From Batkoa obscura (lineage: Eukaryota; Entomophthoromycota; Entomophthoromycetes; Entomophthorales; Batkoaceae): DNA of 64,000 bases. Location of the stretch: NCBI GenBank assembly GCA_030770535.1, contig JASVEC010000023.1:248001-312000 (forward strand), given 5' to 3'. A program made the translations under genes and the position numbers. The notes beneath the pieces are model-generated. The model was not told where the DNA came from and did no database searches. It saw only the letters and a list, made by a program, of their open reading frames with translations. Of this stretch, positions 22,582-32,909 are shown in pieces. Each line of letters starts with the position of its first letter. Positions within the stretch are counted from its first letter, which is position 1.

Positions 22582-23300
22582 CGGCTTACAATAATTAAAC
22601 AAAACTTATACTCATTTTTAAATATTGCTGATCTATGTCGCGGTTTAAAATAAAAAAACTTACATCACTTGAGCTATTTTGTTAATTATTCCTTTATACT
22701 AGCTCCTTTGCTTTGTTACACCTCTCTTTTATGTCCTAAATTTAGATTTTTCGAAATTAAATACTTGAGAGATAATCAGCTCTTTCATATTTAAAAATGA
22801 AATATTATTCTTTTATATTTGTTGATAAACCACTTCGAAGGATATAATCCCTTTAGAATGGGCAAAAATTAAAACTAACTCAGAAATAAACTAATTTATC
22901 AAAAATTCAAAAAGACAACTGTTCTACTAATATATGCGGATGTTTTTTTGGCTTCATTACTTCTTCCATTTTTCGAGTGCTATTTCAGTGGAAGAATTAT
23001 TAGTAAAATTATTAAATACAAAAATACACCCCCATATATTCTTTAAAATAGTACACTAAAAATGCAGTTGACCCATAAACTGCTAGAAAGTGTAAAATTT
23101 TTATACTTTATAAAAATAGGTTTTAATTAGTAATTTATGCACTTGTTCTATTTTCGGTGCATCACCATTTACTTAATGGCAAGAAAATGTTTGTATGGAT
23201 ATAATATAATTATTTTCAAATACATAGGGTTATATATATCAAATATCGCTTTAAACAAATTTGAAACTACCTTTAAATTTGATTTATTTAATTTAGACCA
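22582..23300. other. Palindrome loop with one MITE
   Basis: A 719-bp non-repeated spacer between the arms. It holds the MITE at 22932-23037, almost exactly at the centre of the palindrome. A 68-codon frame at 23137-23343 crosses the arm boundary and is not supported. Confidence 0.7.
22932..23037 (-). mobile_element. Foldback MITE, copy 7 (inverted)
   Basis: Begins ATATGCGGATGTTTTTTTGG and ends CACCCCCATAT; the core is TTCCATTTTTCGAGTGC followed by TATTTCAGTGGAAGAATT. It sits in the loop of the 1,006-bp palindrome. Confidence 0.86.
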
Positions 23301-24306
23301 ATTATCCATTAGTATTATAAAGATGAGATTCCTTTCGGTTTAAAATATTATATTTTGAAATAAAATGATTAATTAATAAAATGGCTTTATACTTCCTTAA
23401 AAGTAAACTATAATCCTATATGTTCTTATAGAAAGATAACATTTTTAGTCATAGAATTGAATTTATTAAATTATGATGTTTACAAATACATTTATACTTT
23501 GAATACAATCACAAAATTATTGAGAGTATCAAAGCTAATTAGTAAACCCAAGGAATTAAGTCAACATAAAATCTTTAATAAATTATTATTTAATTATATG
23601 ATGATTTTAAATGTGACAAGTTGATTCATAGAATGTTACCTAACTATATTAGACAATAATATCCCTCAATACAGATAGATTTATACGAATGCCAAGAAAA
23701 ATGTATTATAGCTTTAATAGAATATACACAAATATTTGAAGAACAATCAATATCGTGCAATATATATATATATATAAAGCATATAGATAATTTTATTTAG
23801 TAAATAATTAAAAATAATATGGAAAACAAATTTAAATTTATAAATTATGAAAATCAACATTTTGAAAATAAAGCCAAGATGGAAGATGATTTATTAGAAG
23901 GAATAAAAGATAATATGAATGGTTTTAAAACAAGAGTTGTATATTCTAATGCTCATATCACTCATTATTATGATATTGAAGTATTAAATCAATATATAAA
24001 AGAAGATGACTTAAATCTGATATCTAAATTCTACTCAATTACTGATCCTAAAATTATTCGACTATTTAGTAAAACTGATATGTTATTTCTGATACAAAAT
24101 GCCTCGATGCCAGCTTATAAATTAGCCTTATACTCTGTAATTTTAGTTACTTTATCTTTAATACCAGAACTAAACACAAATGGAGAATACGATCTTTACC
24201 TTTATAAAGTAAATGTTTTATTTAACTATGTTAACAAAACTTTGACATGTGATGATATTTCGGATTCAATGATTTACTATATTAATAAAACAATGAGATT
24301 GCTACA
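23301..24306 (+). repeat. Palindrome arm, 1,006 bp (partner 21576-22581)
   Basis: Mirror arm. Both arms contain the same dinucleotide (AT)n run, at about 22109-22123 and 23759-23774, and the same upstream region of the B genes. Confidence 0.9.
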
Positions 24307-24319
24307 ATGTACATTATAG
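23819..24319 (+). CDS. Unrecognised family protein, member B' (166 aa)
   Basis: Mirror copy of the gene at 21563-22063, transcribed away from it; the two share identical upstream DNA and so probably the same promoter. The product differs only in its last three residues. The four final codons (CAA TGT ACA TTA, then TAG) are alignable with CAG CAT ATA TTA, then TAA, in the partner, so homology continues past the identical block but is diverged. That pattern favours conversion between older inverted paralogues rather than a simple fresh duplication. Function unknown. Confidence 0.75.
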   Translation: MENKFKFINYENQHFENKAKMEDDLLEGIKDNMNGFKTRVVYSNAHITHYYDIEVLNQYIKEDDLNLISKFYSITDPKIIRLFSKTDMLFLIQNASMPAYKLALYSVILVTLSLIPELNTNGEYDLYLYKVNVLFNYVNKTLTCDDISDSMIYYINKTMRLLQCTL

Positions 24320-24432
24320 CACTGCTGATATCCTGTATATATAACCGCGATAGCAGTCTAATGTTTAGAAGTCTCTAATAATAAAATTTTATTTAACTAC
24401 GGTTTGATTAAAACCATGTTTTGTAATTCAGT

Positions 24433-24530
24433 ATTGGTGCATGTATTTTTTTGTTTAAGAATTTACTAATAATCTTTCTGCTCAAATAAGGCTTGGAAAT
24501 GGAAAAAGTAATGAAATCAAAACTTTCTTA
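24433..24530 (+). mobile_element. Foldback MITE, copy 8 (decayed)
   Basis: Retains GCATGTATTTTTTTGTTTAA, the core TCTTTCTGCTCAAATAAGGC and GGAAATGGAAAAAGTAATG. Both termini are degraded. Confidence 0.7.
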
Positions 24531-25875
24531 GCAATGTAATTTTTTTATGAAATGTGGCTATCTATATACTAAATGTGTATATACTGAACACTTTCTATAT
24601 CTTGGATACATTTAAGCTCTTTGGTCTAAAAAATTTACGATTTATTATTCAAATATTCTTAAAAAAGCGATTAAACTACCAAAAACAGTATATTTGAAAG
24701 AACTGAAAAGGGAACAATAACTTTAGATAATAACTCAGAGAACAACTGTAATAAGAGTCGTAAAATAAATTATAACAATACTTTCTGGTATGATCCGCTT
24801 TTCTGATTTATCTCTAAAGGTCTAGACCATGAACTATACCATCTTTTATAACGAACAATTAGTTAATAAGCTATATATCATTGAAGCAAGGATAATGAAG
24901 CTATCGTTAAACTTTTTAGATACATGCTATGTTGTTTTAAAGTATTGAAATTTTTCTAAAAGAAAATAGTAAAAGAGTGACATATATTGATAATAACAGG
25001 TACTGTAATTCAATAGCTTCAAAATAATATATGAAAAACTCTTTTATCTCAGTATTTTCATTCTTTAAGATTAAAAGTCAAAATGGCATCATTCAAATTC
25101 TTAAACAAAAATGTGTCTGTGGATTCGAAGTATAATAAATAACAACTAAGGCAGATAAGCTTAATAAGGTAATTATCGCTCATAAATAAAGACCAATAAT
25201 TTCACATGGCCTTTAAAATACTAAACCCCTGTTGTATTATTATATTATATGGGATTCTTTAAGTACCAGACCAGGAATGTAATTAAAAGTCTTCAAAAAA
25301 GTTAATAAGGGTCATACGCTTAATTATTTTACTATTTAATTTTCTATAAATGTTGACCCGGATGGTATATACGATCATTCAGCTTTATTATTTTAAATAT
25401 ACAAATTTGTTTTTTCGATTATTTCACATTTTGAAATATCATTGGTTAAAAGCTGCTAAAATTGAAAAGAGTCTGGTTTACCCAATATCCGAGATATAGG
25501 TTACTGTATCTTTATTATATAGTAACTTTCAAAAATAATAAATGAATCCTAAATTGGTAAATGAATTCCAATTATCTCTTCTATTAATTAGTTAAATTCT
25601 TTAAAGTATATTAAACTGGTTTAATAAGGAAATTATAAGCAAATAATAGTAACAAACATTTATGAGGTAGTTTTAGTTTCGTTTTCATAATGACTATACT
25701 CGTGTTTATATCAAGATCAAATTTTCTTAAAACAGAAATCTTCATATGGCCTATCAGAAATAATAAAAATACTGAAAACAATAGTTATATATTAGTAATA
25801 TAGCTTTATTGACTACTAATTATTTATAATAAACAACTAACAATATAGCAAACTTTTTTTCAAAAAAAACAGAAA
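24531..25875. other. Intergenic, no feature seen
   Basis: About 1.3 kb of AT-rich DNA between B' and A'. No MITE or coding frame is supported. Confidence 0.55.
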
Positions 25876-26451
25876 TTAAAAACTGGTAAGATACTGGACA
25901 TTAGGATGTGGTAAATAAGATAGTAAAGTGATAGCGATATTAACATAGTAAGCCATATTACCTTGTAGTTCATTAGAAGCAGAAGATAAATTGATATGGT
26001 AAAACAATAGGTTAACTTTGTGCAAATATTCATTAAATACATGCTCAAAGCCTAGTGTAGGGATATAATGTAAGCCAATTAAAGCCAGCGATAATAGCAC
26101 CAATTTATAACTTGGGATATTCGAATTTTGTTTTAAAAATATAATCTCACTATCACTAATTAAATCACGTATTCCTTGAACTGTAACTAGATAAAATCGA
26201 TTCACCAGCGATATATCCATTATGTTTAAAGGCTCAATCAACGTTTTATCTTGGTGGATGTATTCTATGTAGGCATTTGATTTAACTATATGAGTCGGAG
26301 GTTCGAGTTCACCTTCGCTGCTTTTATCAGACTCAATTATCGCTGTTTTTGTCTTTCGCGATGTTGTTTTATTATTAATACTCATCCTTTCAATATAGAT
26401 GAAATTTTTGTATTTTTGATTATTTTTGTTGGAAATTTTCCTATGACCCAT
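25876..26451 (-). CDS. Unrecognised family protein, member A' (191 aa)
   Basis: Closest relative of the 187-residue protein at 20837-21400, in mirror orientation. The shared region begins near residue 80: ISLVNRFYLV, DSEIIFLKQNSNIPSYKLVL, LALIGLHYIP, YLHKVNLLFYHIN, SSASNELQGNM and YYVNIAITLLSYLPHP. The N-terminal 70 residues are polar and basic and not conserved with A. The first in-frame ATG (26451) is used; the ATG at codon 23 (MSINNKTTS) is a plausible alternative. The C-terminus carries a short extension (NVQYLTSF) absent from A. Together with A, B and B' it forms a symmetric cluster flanked by tRNA-Gly genes. Function unknown. Confidence 0.75.
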   Translation of the reverse strand: MGHRKISNKNNQKYKNFIYIERMSINNKTTSRKTKTAIIESDKSSEGELEPPTHIVKSNAYIEYIHQDKTLIEPLNIMDISLVNRFYLVTVQGIRDLISDSEIIFLKQNSNIPSYKLVLLSLALIGLHYIPTLGFEHVFNEYLHKVNLLFYHINLSSASNELQGNMAYYVNIAITLLSYLPHPNVQYLTSF

Positions 26452-28257
26452 AATGTATTATATTATTTATCTGTTTTTTTGTATTATTTTGAGGGCCCAT
26501 TAACTCTTTTTATACTATTCTCTTTTTCATGATAATTACTGCATTTGTAATTAATGCTTATGGTTGAAGAAATCTAGCATCACATTAAAATATAAAATCA
26601 TAGTAAAAGCAATGTTGAGATTAAATTAATACTAATTAATTAACTTTTATTAATGATCTAAACTCATTTTTAAGTATAAATTTAGTTTATTGATTCCAAC
26701 TATATCAAAATATACTTTTATAAAAATTTAATTAATTATTTAAACTTGTAAATAAAATCGTTTTTACATGAACAACTTCTAATTTAAGTTTAAATTCAGA
26801 ACGAAATCTCAAGGAAATAAAGGATAAGTATAATTTAATATAACGTAATCTTGCTATAAACAACAAGGAACTTACTATGTTGAAACACATTTCTAGTCTA
26901 TTGTTACTTGCTTATTAGTTATTATCTATCATTCTATCTATTGTCATATTATTGCTTATTATTTTTTGTTTATTATATTATTTTCGATTATTAATTCAAC
27001 TATGCTAAATTACATAACTTTATTTTGGATTCAGGTTTTCAAAGTCATAATCTTCGGGTCAATAAATTTCCGTTTTACCAATGTTTTAAATGTTTATATA
27101 AATGCTATTTTTAAAGCGGTATATTAAGCTGGTATGTTACTTTAAATGCTTGCGGTTTAAAGAGGGCTGTGCCGAGAGGGTCAGATCGGGATTTAGATAT
27201 TGATCTGTTTCTATCATTTTATACAACTCTTTCTTAAAAACAAGTTTTGGGTAAACATACCTCCTACAAATAAATTTCAATAAACGCTTAAAACGAAATA
27301 TTGATTTTTAAAATTATAAAATATTACCTTTTGGTTACTATTCATTTATATCACTCCTGATATGGTTCATTTGCAATGATAAGGTGCTACGCAATCTATA
27401 CAGATCACTAAGTTTTTTGAGGCGAATAATAATCTATTACTAACGAAACGTTTGTGTGGTAAGACTTTAAAGATTTTTAAAGATTTTTAAAGATATAGCT
27501 TATGCTTATGCAAACAACCTATTTTTATCATTTATAAGATAATGATACTATTTATAAATCAAAATAAAATTAATTAACAGTCACATTTGATATTAAAGCT
27601 TAAATATTGAATTTATGCATACATTAACCTAATTTATATATCGACTAATTTAATATATAAAAATATTACAACTTTCTAAAACATTCAAATAAGAATATAA
27701 ATACAGGTTAAATAATTTATCCCTTTTATGTATCACTATGAAAATCAAAACTTATAAGTAATAAATTGATATTCTATTTTCTACAGAATTAAAAATAGAC
27801 TAATTATGAATGATTGAAACAATAAGGAATAAATTTGTAAGTAAATTAAGTAAATTTAATAAAAAAAGTTATCATTTCAAATTAAAATAGTGTATATAGT
27901 ATTTATTCAGTTCAACATACCTCCCAGTCTGCCAAAAATTAATCCTTTATTATTATAAAAGTGTGTAAACCATATACAAATGAAAATACTGTAATAAAAA
28001 ACTCTTTTTGAATAGTCGGACTATCATTTTCATATTTTTCTTTTCCGATAAACATTTAATAAAACCCTTGGGTGAAAAAAAAAGAAATTATTCAAGACAA
28101 TATTTGATATATTTAGTTTAATGCTATAAGATTTTAGTTCCAACTATAATACATACAGACAAGGCTTTCAAAGCAATGTTCTTATTACAGAGAACTGGCA
28201 TTATGATAAGTAATTTTGAGGAATATATTATATAAAACTTATTAATTGCACACATAA
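26452..28257. other. Intergenic, no gene supported
   Basis: About 1.8 kb. A short direct repeat (three units of AAAGATTTTT) occurs near 27468-27495. A GC-richer patch near 27160-27200 is unassigned. No tRNA-like or MITE sequence precedes the tRNA-Gly. Confidence 0.5.
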
Positions 28258-28328
28258 GCAATGTTGGTTTAGTGGTAAAATTGCCGCCTGCCACGCGGCA
28301 GCCCCGGGTTCGATTCCCGGACATTGCA
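28258..28328 (+). tRNA. tRNA-Gly (GCC)
   Basis: Identical 71-nt copy of the tRNA at 19614-19684 and its mirror-image partner. The flanking sequence is not shared. Confidence 0.95.
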
Positions 28329-30150
28329 TTGAGTACTGAACCCCCATGATGGGAGTTTTTTAGTTTCGTATTCATTTTTTAAATACTCTCTGAGAAGAAA
28401 AAATTATTAAAAAAATAATCCCCATCCACTATAGAAAAGTATAATTATTTTTATTAAATAATAGTACAAAGTAGATGTTGGTTCTTAGCTGGACCATTTC
28501 GTAAATGAGTTAATTAGCTTGTATAAATTTATTGAAAAAGGTCAAGTTGTCTGCATGGAGCTACACGATTCTTGAAACTGATAAGAAATCTCTTAGTAGA
28601 GCGAAGTGTTTTTATCCAAAGTATAGATTGAGTGAACATGTGCGAACTTTTTGGTCTTCAGTAGTTAAATATACTGGGATCTTTAAATGTGATAAAGAAT
28701 AAAAAGTTTTATAAATGATTAAGTTGGTGGAAATAAGCAATTGATTTAATTGTACATCGGCATTGGAAAAAGATTATAGGTTTAAGAATATTTTCTAAGG
28801 ATTTTATGATAATTGATTGTTAATATCAAATATATATTATTGTTATATAATAGCACATGTTTGGTAATAAGCTAATAGTTTAAAATTTATCAATTTTTTT
28901 GTTTTATAGTATATTATTATAAATCAGTAATTTTTGAATAAACTTACTAAATTGGTATATCTTACGGTTAATTGATTAAGTAATTGTTTCTATAATTTAA
29001 GATATAGTAGACTTACAAACTAGATTCGATCCCTATTGTGCTTTCAATTCATTTATGTATTTGAGAAGACCATTGCTCCAATCTTAGAAAAATTGTTATA
29101 TTAATGAAATTTAAAAAAGCCAAATATAATGAATTTGGACACATAAGAGGAAATGTGAAATAGAAAATGGTACTGTTTCTTTTGGTTTCGTCACTTTTTT
29201 TATCTTTTAAGTGCTATTTGGATGGAAAAGCTATTAGTAAACGTTTTAAACAAGAAAACACGTCCCCAAATGAAGATTGGAGCTATTGTAGTGTAGTGAG
29301 CATATTGATGGAATTGGAAAGAGAATTAAGCGACTGGCTATATATTAATCTTCGAAATTAAAAAATGAAAGCATTAAAAGCTTGTTTAATAAGCACTTAT
29401 GTTAGAATGATATAGCTTTCACTTGGACTTCTTGTTGAAAATAGTAATAACTGATAATAAACATTAATTTAATATAATGTATGTTTTGAACTCGTTAGTC
29501 AGAATAAACAAGATCTCAATAACATAATATGTATATTTATAATGGAAACACTTATAACCTATGATTTGTTGCTTTGGAAGCTTACTAAAGAAAGGATTTG
29601 AAAACTTTCTACTTTTTCCTATTTTAAAAAAATTGTATTATGAGATAGCATGCTAGCTTTAAATTAGTATTCTATCAAAACCAGTTTATATATGAAAAGT
29701 GATAGAAGATTTCTCAATAAAGATGTTGCTCAAAAAATAGCTGATAACTTTAAGAAATTATTATTCATATAATTATTTTTGATCGTTTATTATGGATCAA
29801 ATGAATATTGTTGTTGCTGACACCAATTTCAAAGAAATTTCAACTATAAAATGGATTTTTGATTCATGCTTATTAATCTAAATTCCAACTTGTAATCAAA
29901 AATTTTCAGCCAATAAAAACCAAGTTTCAATCAATCTAAAAGAAGTCTTAATTCCAAAATCCATTAGATTTTTTGAAACACAAGTTAATTGGCTAAAACA
30001 AAATGAACAAAAAAAGGGGGGACAAAAAAATGCTCTAGAATCTTTAGCACAAAATTAAAAATTTTCTTTTTTTTATAAAATTTCAACTCATAAGTAAACA
30101 ATTTTGATTATTTTCTATTTTATCTCTAAGAAAGTGGGAACTTTTAGATT
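28329..30150. other. Intergenic with one MITE
   Basis: About 1.8 kb upstream of the six-repeat HTH gene. Apart from the MITE at 29165-29271 nothing is identifiable. Just before the ATG there is a G-run (AAAAAAAGGGGGGACAAAAAA) near 30010-30030. Confidence 0.55.
29165..29271 (-). mobile_element. Foldback MITE, copy 9 (inverted, diverged)
   Basis: Retains TTTTGGTTTCGTCAC, TTTTTATCTTTTAAGTGC, GGATGGAAAAGC and the end CGTCCCCAAAT. A 64-codon frame at 29167-29361 merely reads through it. Confidence 0.78.
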
Positions 30151-32424
30151 ATGATGCCAAATAAATCAACTCAAGAGCGTGATAGTGATGTTCAAAATTC
30201 AATTGAGAAGTGTAACAATAAAGACGCAAAGCCAATGGAACAAAAAAATGGTGAAACGGATGAATTGAGTAAACAAGTGGATAAAAAGGCAGATAAAGCA
30301 ATTGGTTCAACTAATGTTAAAACAAAAAAGATAATTGAAGCCGATGAAGGTATTGAAGAATCTGTTCTCAAGGGTAATAAAGAAGCAGAAGAAATTATTG
30401 AACAAAGTATTAAGCAAGCAAATAAAATTATTGAATTGGGTAATAAAGAAGCTGATAAAATTATTGAAGAAGGTATTAAAAAGGCGAAAGAAATCCTCAA
30501 CTTACGTAGAATAGAAATTGAGAAAACTAGTGATTTGAATATTCAACAAGATGAGAATAAAATTCAAAAAGATAGTGTTCAAAAGGGAGATACAACTTTA
30601 GAAATTAATACGGAAGTGAAAAACAAAATGGAATTAATTGACGATGTAGCTCAAAATTCACATGAATTCGATAATACTCAGATTGAAAAAGAGAACAATG
30701 AAATCAAAAATCATAAAGTTCCAAGACCCTACCTTAAAATAAGTGATGCTGATAAAAAAGCATTATTATCATTAGTGGATGGAGAAGGAAAAGCGATCAA
30801 AGATGCAGCCGAGCAGTTGTCCATTAACTATAGTACAGCACGTGGTGTAATATTTAAAGAAAGAAAAAAAATCAAAAAAGCAGAAGAAAATGAAATAAGT
30901 GAACAAGAAGATAATGAAACATTTCAACAAGAAGATTTGGAATCGGATATGAAACAAGGTGATAATTCAATTATGCAAGAAAATGAAGTATCCAAAATTA
31001 ATAATAGTCAAAGCTATATTATGATGAATGATGATATTACAAAAACATTAATGATATTAGTAGATGAACATAATACCCCTTTGAAAGAAGCAGCTAAACA
31101 GTTGTCTATGAGTTATGGTCGAGCTTGGCGATTAATTTCTAAAGAAAAAAAGAAAGTAAAAGAAACGATAGAAGATGAGAAAGAGAGTCAAGGAAAGGAT
31201 AAAGTATTAGATATTAAAGGTTCACAGTCGTATAATAAAATTAGTATTGAAGATAAAAGAAGGCTATTAACTTTAGTAATTAAAGAAGGCAAACTTATTA
31301 AAGAAGCGGCTGCTGAGTTAGGTATTAATTATGGGACTGCTAAAGGAATAATTTATCAAGAAAGAAAGAGGTTGAAGGAAGCTATGAATGTATCAGAAAC
31401 CAATGTCGAAGAAGATGTTAAAATTAAAAGTTTTTTAGCTAAAACACCGGATAAAATTGGTAGCGATATTAAAAAAGAATTATGGAAATTAGTGATCGAA
31501 GAAGGATTACCAATTAAAGAAGTAGCTGAAAAATTAGCTATACCATACAAAAGCGCGGTGAATATTATTGCTCAAGGTCCAGGTGGAATTCAAAAAAAGG
31601 CACATATGGATTTAGATAATTCTCAAGAATATAGTGAAATTAAGAATTTTCTATCTAAAACACCAGATAAGATAAGTTTAGAAACTAAAAAAAACTTATG
31701 GCATTTAGTAGTAGAACAAAAAAAATCGATGAAAGAAGCAGCTGCTGAATTAGCTATTAAATATAGTACTGCTGGAACTATTGTTTGTAATGAACGGAAA
31801 CGATTACGTTTAGAAGCGACTTTACAAGCTGGAAATTTGGAACTTGAAAATCAAATTACTCATTCTTATATTAAAAAAAGTGATGAAATACGTAAAGTGT
31901 TATCCAAATTAGTAGATATTGATGGCAAATCCATTAAGGAGGCTGCTAAAGAATTAAATATTAATTATTCAAGTGCAAGGAGAATTGTTGTACAAGAAAG
32001 AAAAATATTAGGTAGAGAAAAGTTTAAAAAAAATATATTCGATAAAAAAGTGAAGTTATCAAAAGAAGAAATGGATCAATTAGTCATGGAAGAGGTTAGT
32101 GATAATAGTGAGATAGAGGATGAGGAAGTTAATTTGAAACATGAAAAAAAAATAAAAGTGGATGAAGATATGAAGATAAGTATAAGTGATAATAATCAAG
32201 TCAATGTAGCTGATAATACTGAAGTTCATGTATTTGAGAACAAGGAATTGAACAAGTTAGAGAATGATCAAGTCAATATAGTTGAAAACAAAAAAGTAAT
32301 TAATTGTGATGAAAGTAAAAAGATAAATAAGTGTGAAAGTGGGCAAGAAATTAACCAAGAGATAGGAAATGTAGATGATATTGAAAATTCTTGTAAACAG
32401 AAGAATGTAAATGATGGGAATTAA
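30151..32424 (+). CDS. Protein with six tandem helix-turn-helix-like repeats, 757 aa
   Basis: I do not recognise a named family. This single-exon, highly charged protein carries six copies of a domain of about 55 residues, starting near residues 191, 286, 357, 430, 503 and 571. The consensus is K-I-S-x-x-x-K-K-x-L-x-x-LV-x-x-x-g-x-x-IKEAA-x-x-L-x-I-x-Y-s-t-A-x-x-I-I-x-x-ER-K-R. The IKEAA...Y-S-T-A spacing resembles homeodomain-like or transposase-type HTH modules, so DNA binding is plausible. Repeat 4 is atypical in its last helix (AQGPGGIQKK). Residues 75-120 form Ile/Glu-rich heptads (EAEEIIEQSIKQANKIIE), probably a coiled coil. The C-terminal 130 residues are acidic, with degenerate N-x-x-V-N-V-x-E/D-N repeats. 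It is tail to tail with TOP2, 485 bp apart. Confidence 0.85.
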   Translation: MMPNKSTQERDSDVQNSIEKCNNKDAKPMEQKNGETDELSKQVDKKADKAIGSTNVKTKKIIEADEGIEESVLKGNKEAEEIIEQSIKQANKIIELGNKEADKIIEEGIKKAKEILNLRRIEIEKTSDLNIQQDENKIQKDSVQKGDTTLEINTEVKNKMELIDDVAQNSHEFDNTQIEKENNEIKNHKVPRPYLKISDADKKALLSLVDGEGKAIKDAAEQLSINYSTARGVIFKERKKIKKAEENEISEQEDNETFQQEDLESDMKQGDNSIMQENEVSKINNSQSYIMMNDDITKTLMILVDEHNTPLKEAAKQLSMSYGRAWRLISKEKKKVKETIEDEKESQGKDKVLDIKGSQSYNKISIEDKRRLLTLVIKEGKLIKEAAAELGINYGTAKGIIYQERKRLKEAMNVSETNVEEDVKIKSFLAKTPDKIGSDIKKELWKLVIEEGLPIKEVAEKLAIPYKSAVNIIAQGPGGIQKKAHMDLDNSQEYSEIKNFLSKTPDKISLETKKNLWHLVVEQKKSMKEAAAELAIKYSTAGTIVCNERKRLRLEATLQAGNLELENQITHSYIKKSDEIRKVLSKLVDIDGKSIKEAAKELNINYSSARRIVVQERKILGREKFKKNIFDKKVKLSKEEMDQLVMEEVSDNSEIEDEEVNLKHEKKIKVDEDMKISISDNNQVNVADNTEVHVFENKELNKLENDQVNIVENKKVINCDESKKINKCESGQEINQEIGNVDDIENSCKQKNVNDGN

Positions 32425-32909
32425 AAGTGGATACTGGAATGATTTCTAAATTTTCAATGAAATCCCAAAAGCTCAAGTAGGATATTAGTTTTTTTAAATT
32501 GAAATATGATATGGTTGTTAGTTGATGTAAAGTTCATAGATTTAACGAAAAGTATGAAATGGGATTAAAGTTTTAAATTTTATTTTAATAAAGTAATGAA
32601 AAGTTGAAAAACAATTTTTTTGACTTAGAATTGAATTTTTAAATTTTTTAAAAATTAATGTTGGAATAAACGATTTATTATAAATAAAAAAGAATCTAAA
32701 TTAAGAAAGAATGTTATTTTGAAAATTCCAAATATAATTGAATTAGTGATTAATGAATAAAAGTAAAACATTCAAAGTAGATTGGGGTTTCTATTAAAAC
32801 ATTTAATAAAAATCCTTCCAAAAAACAATAGTAAAAAACTAAAATTAATAAAAAATATTCTCTTAATAATATAGCATAATCCGAATTTTTATTGATATAA
32901 ACCTTCTGT
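32425..32909. other. Intergenic between convergent genes
   Basis: A/T-rich 3' flanks of the HTH-repeat gene and TOP2. The reverse complement of the region just beyond the TOP2 stop has A-rich stretches typical of 3' UTR. No gene is seen. Confidence 0.6.

Noticed and set aside
22930-23343. 68-codon frame in and beside the palindrome loop
   Set aside because: It crosses the loop/arm boundary, lacks a mirror counterpart and is AT-driven.
29165-29361. 64-codon frame as a gene
   Set aside because: It begins inside a MITE and reads out of it.
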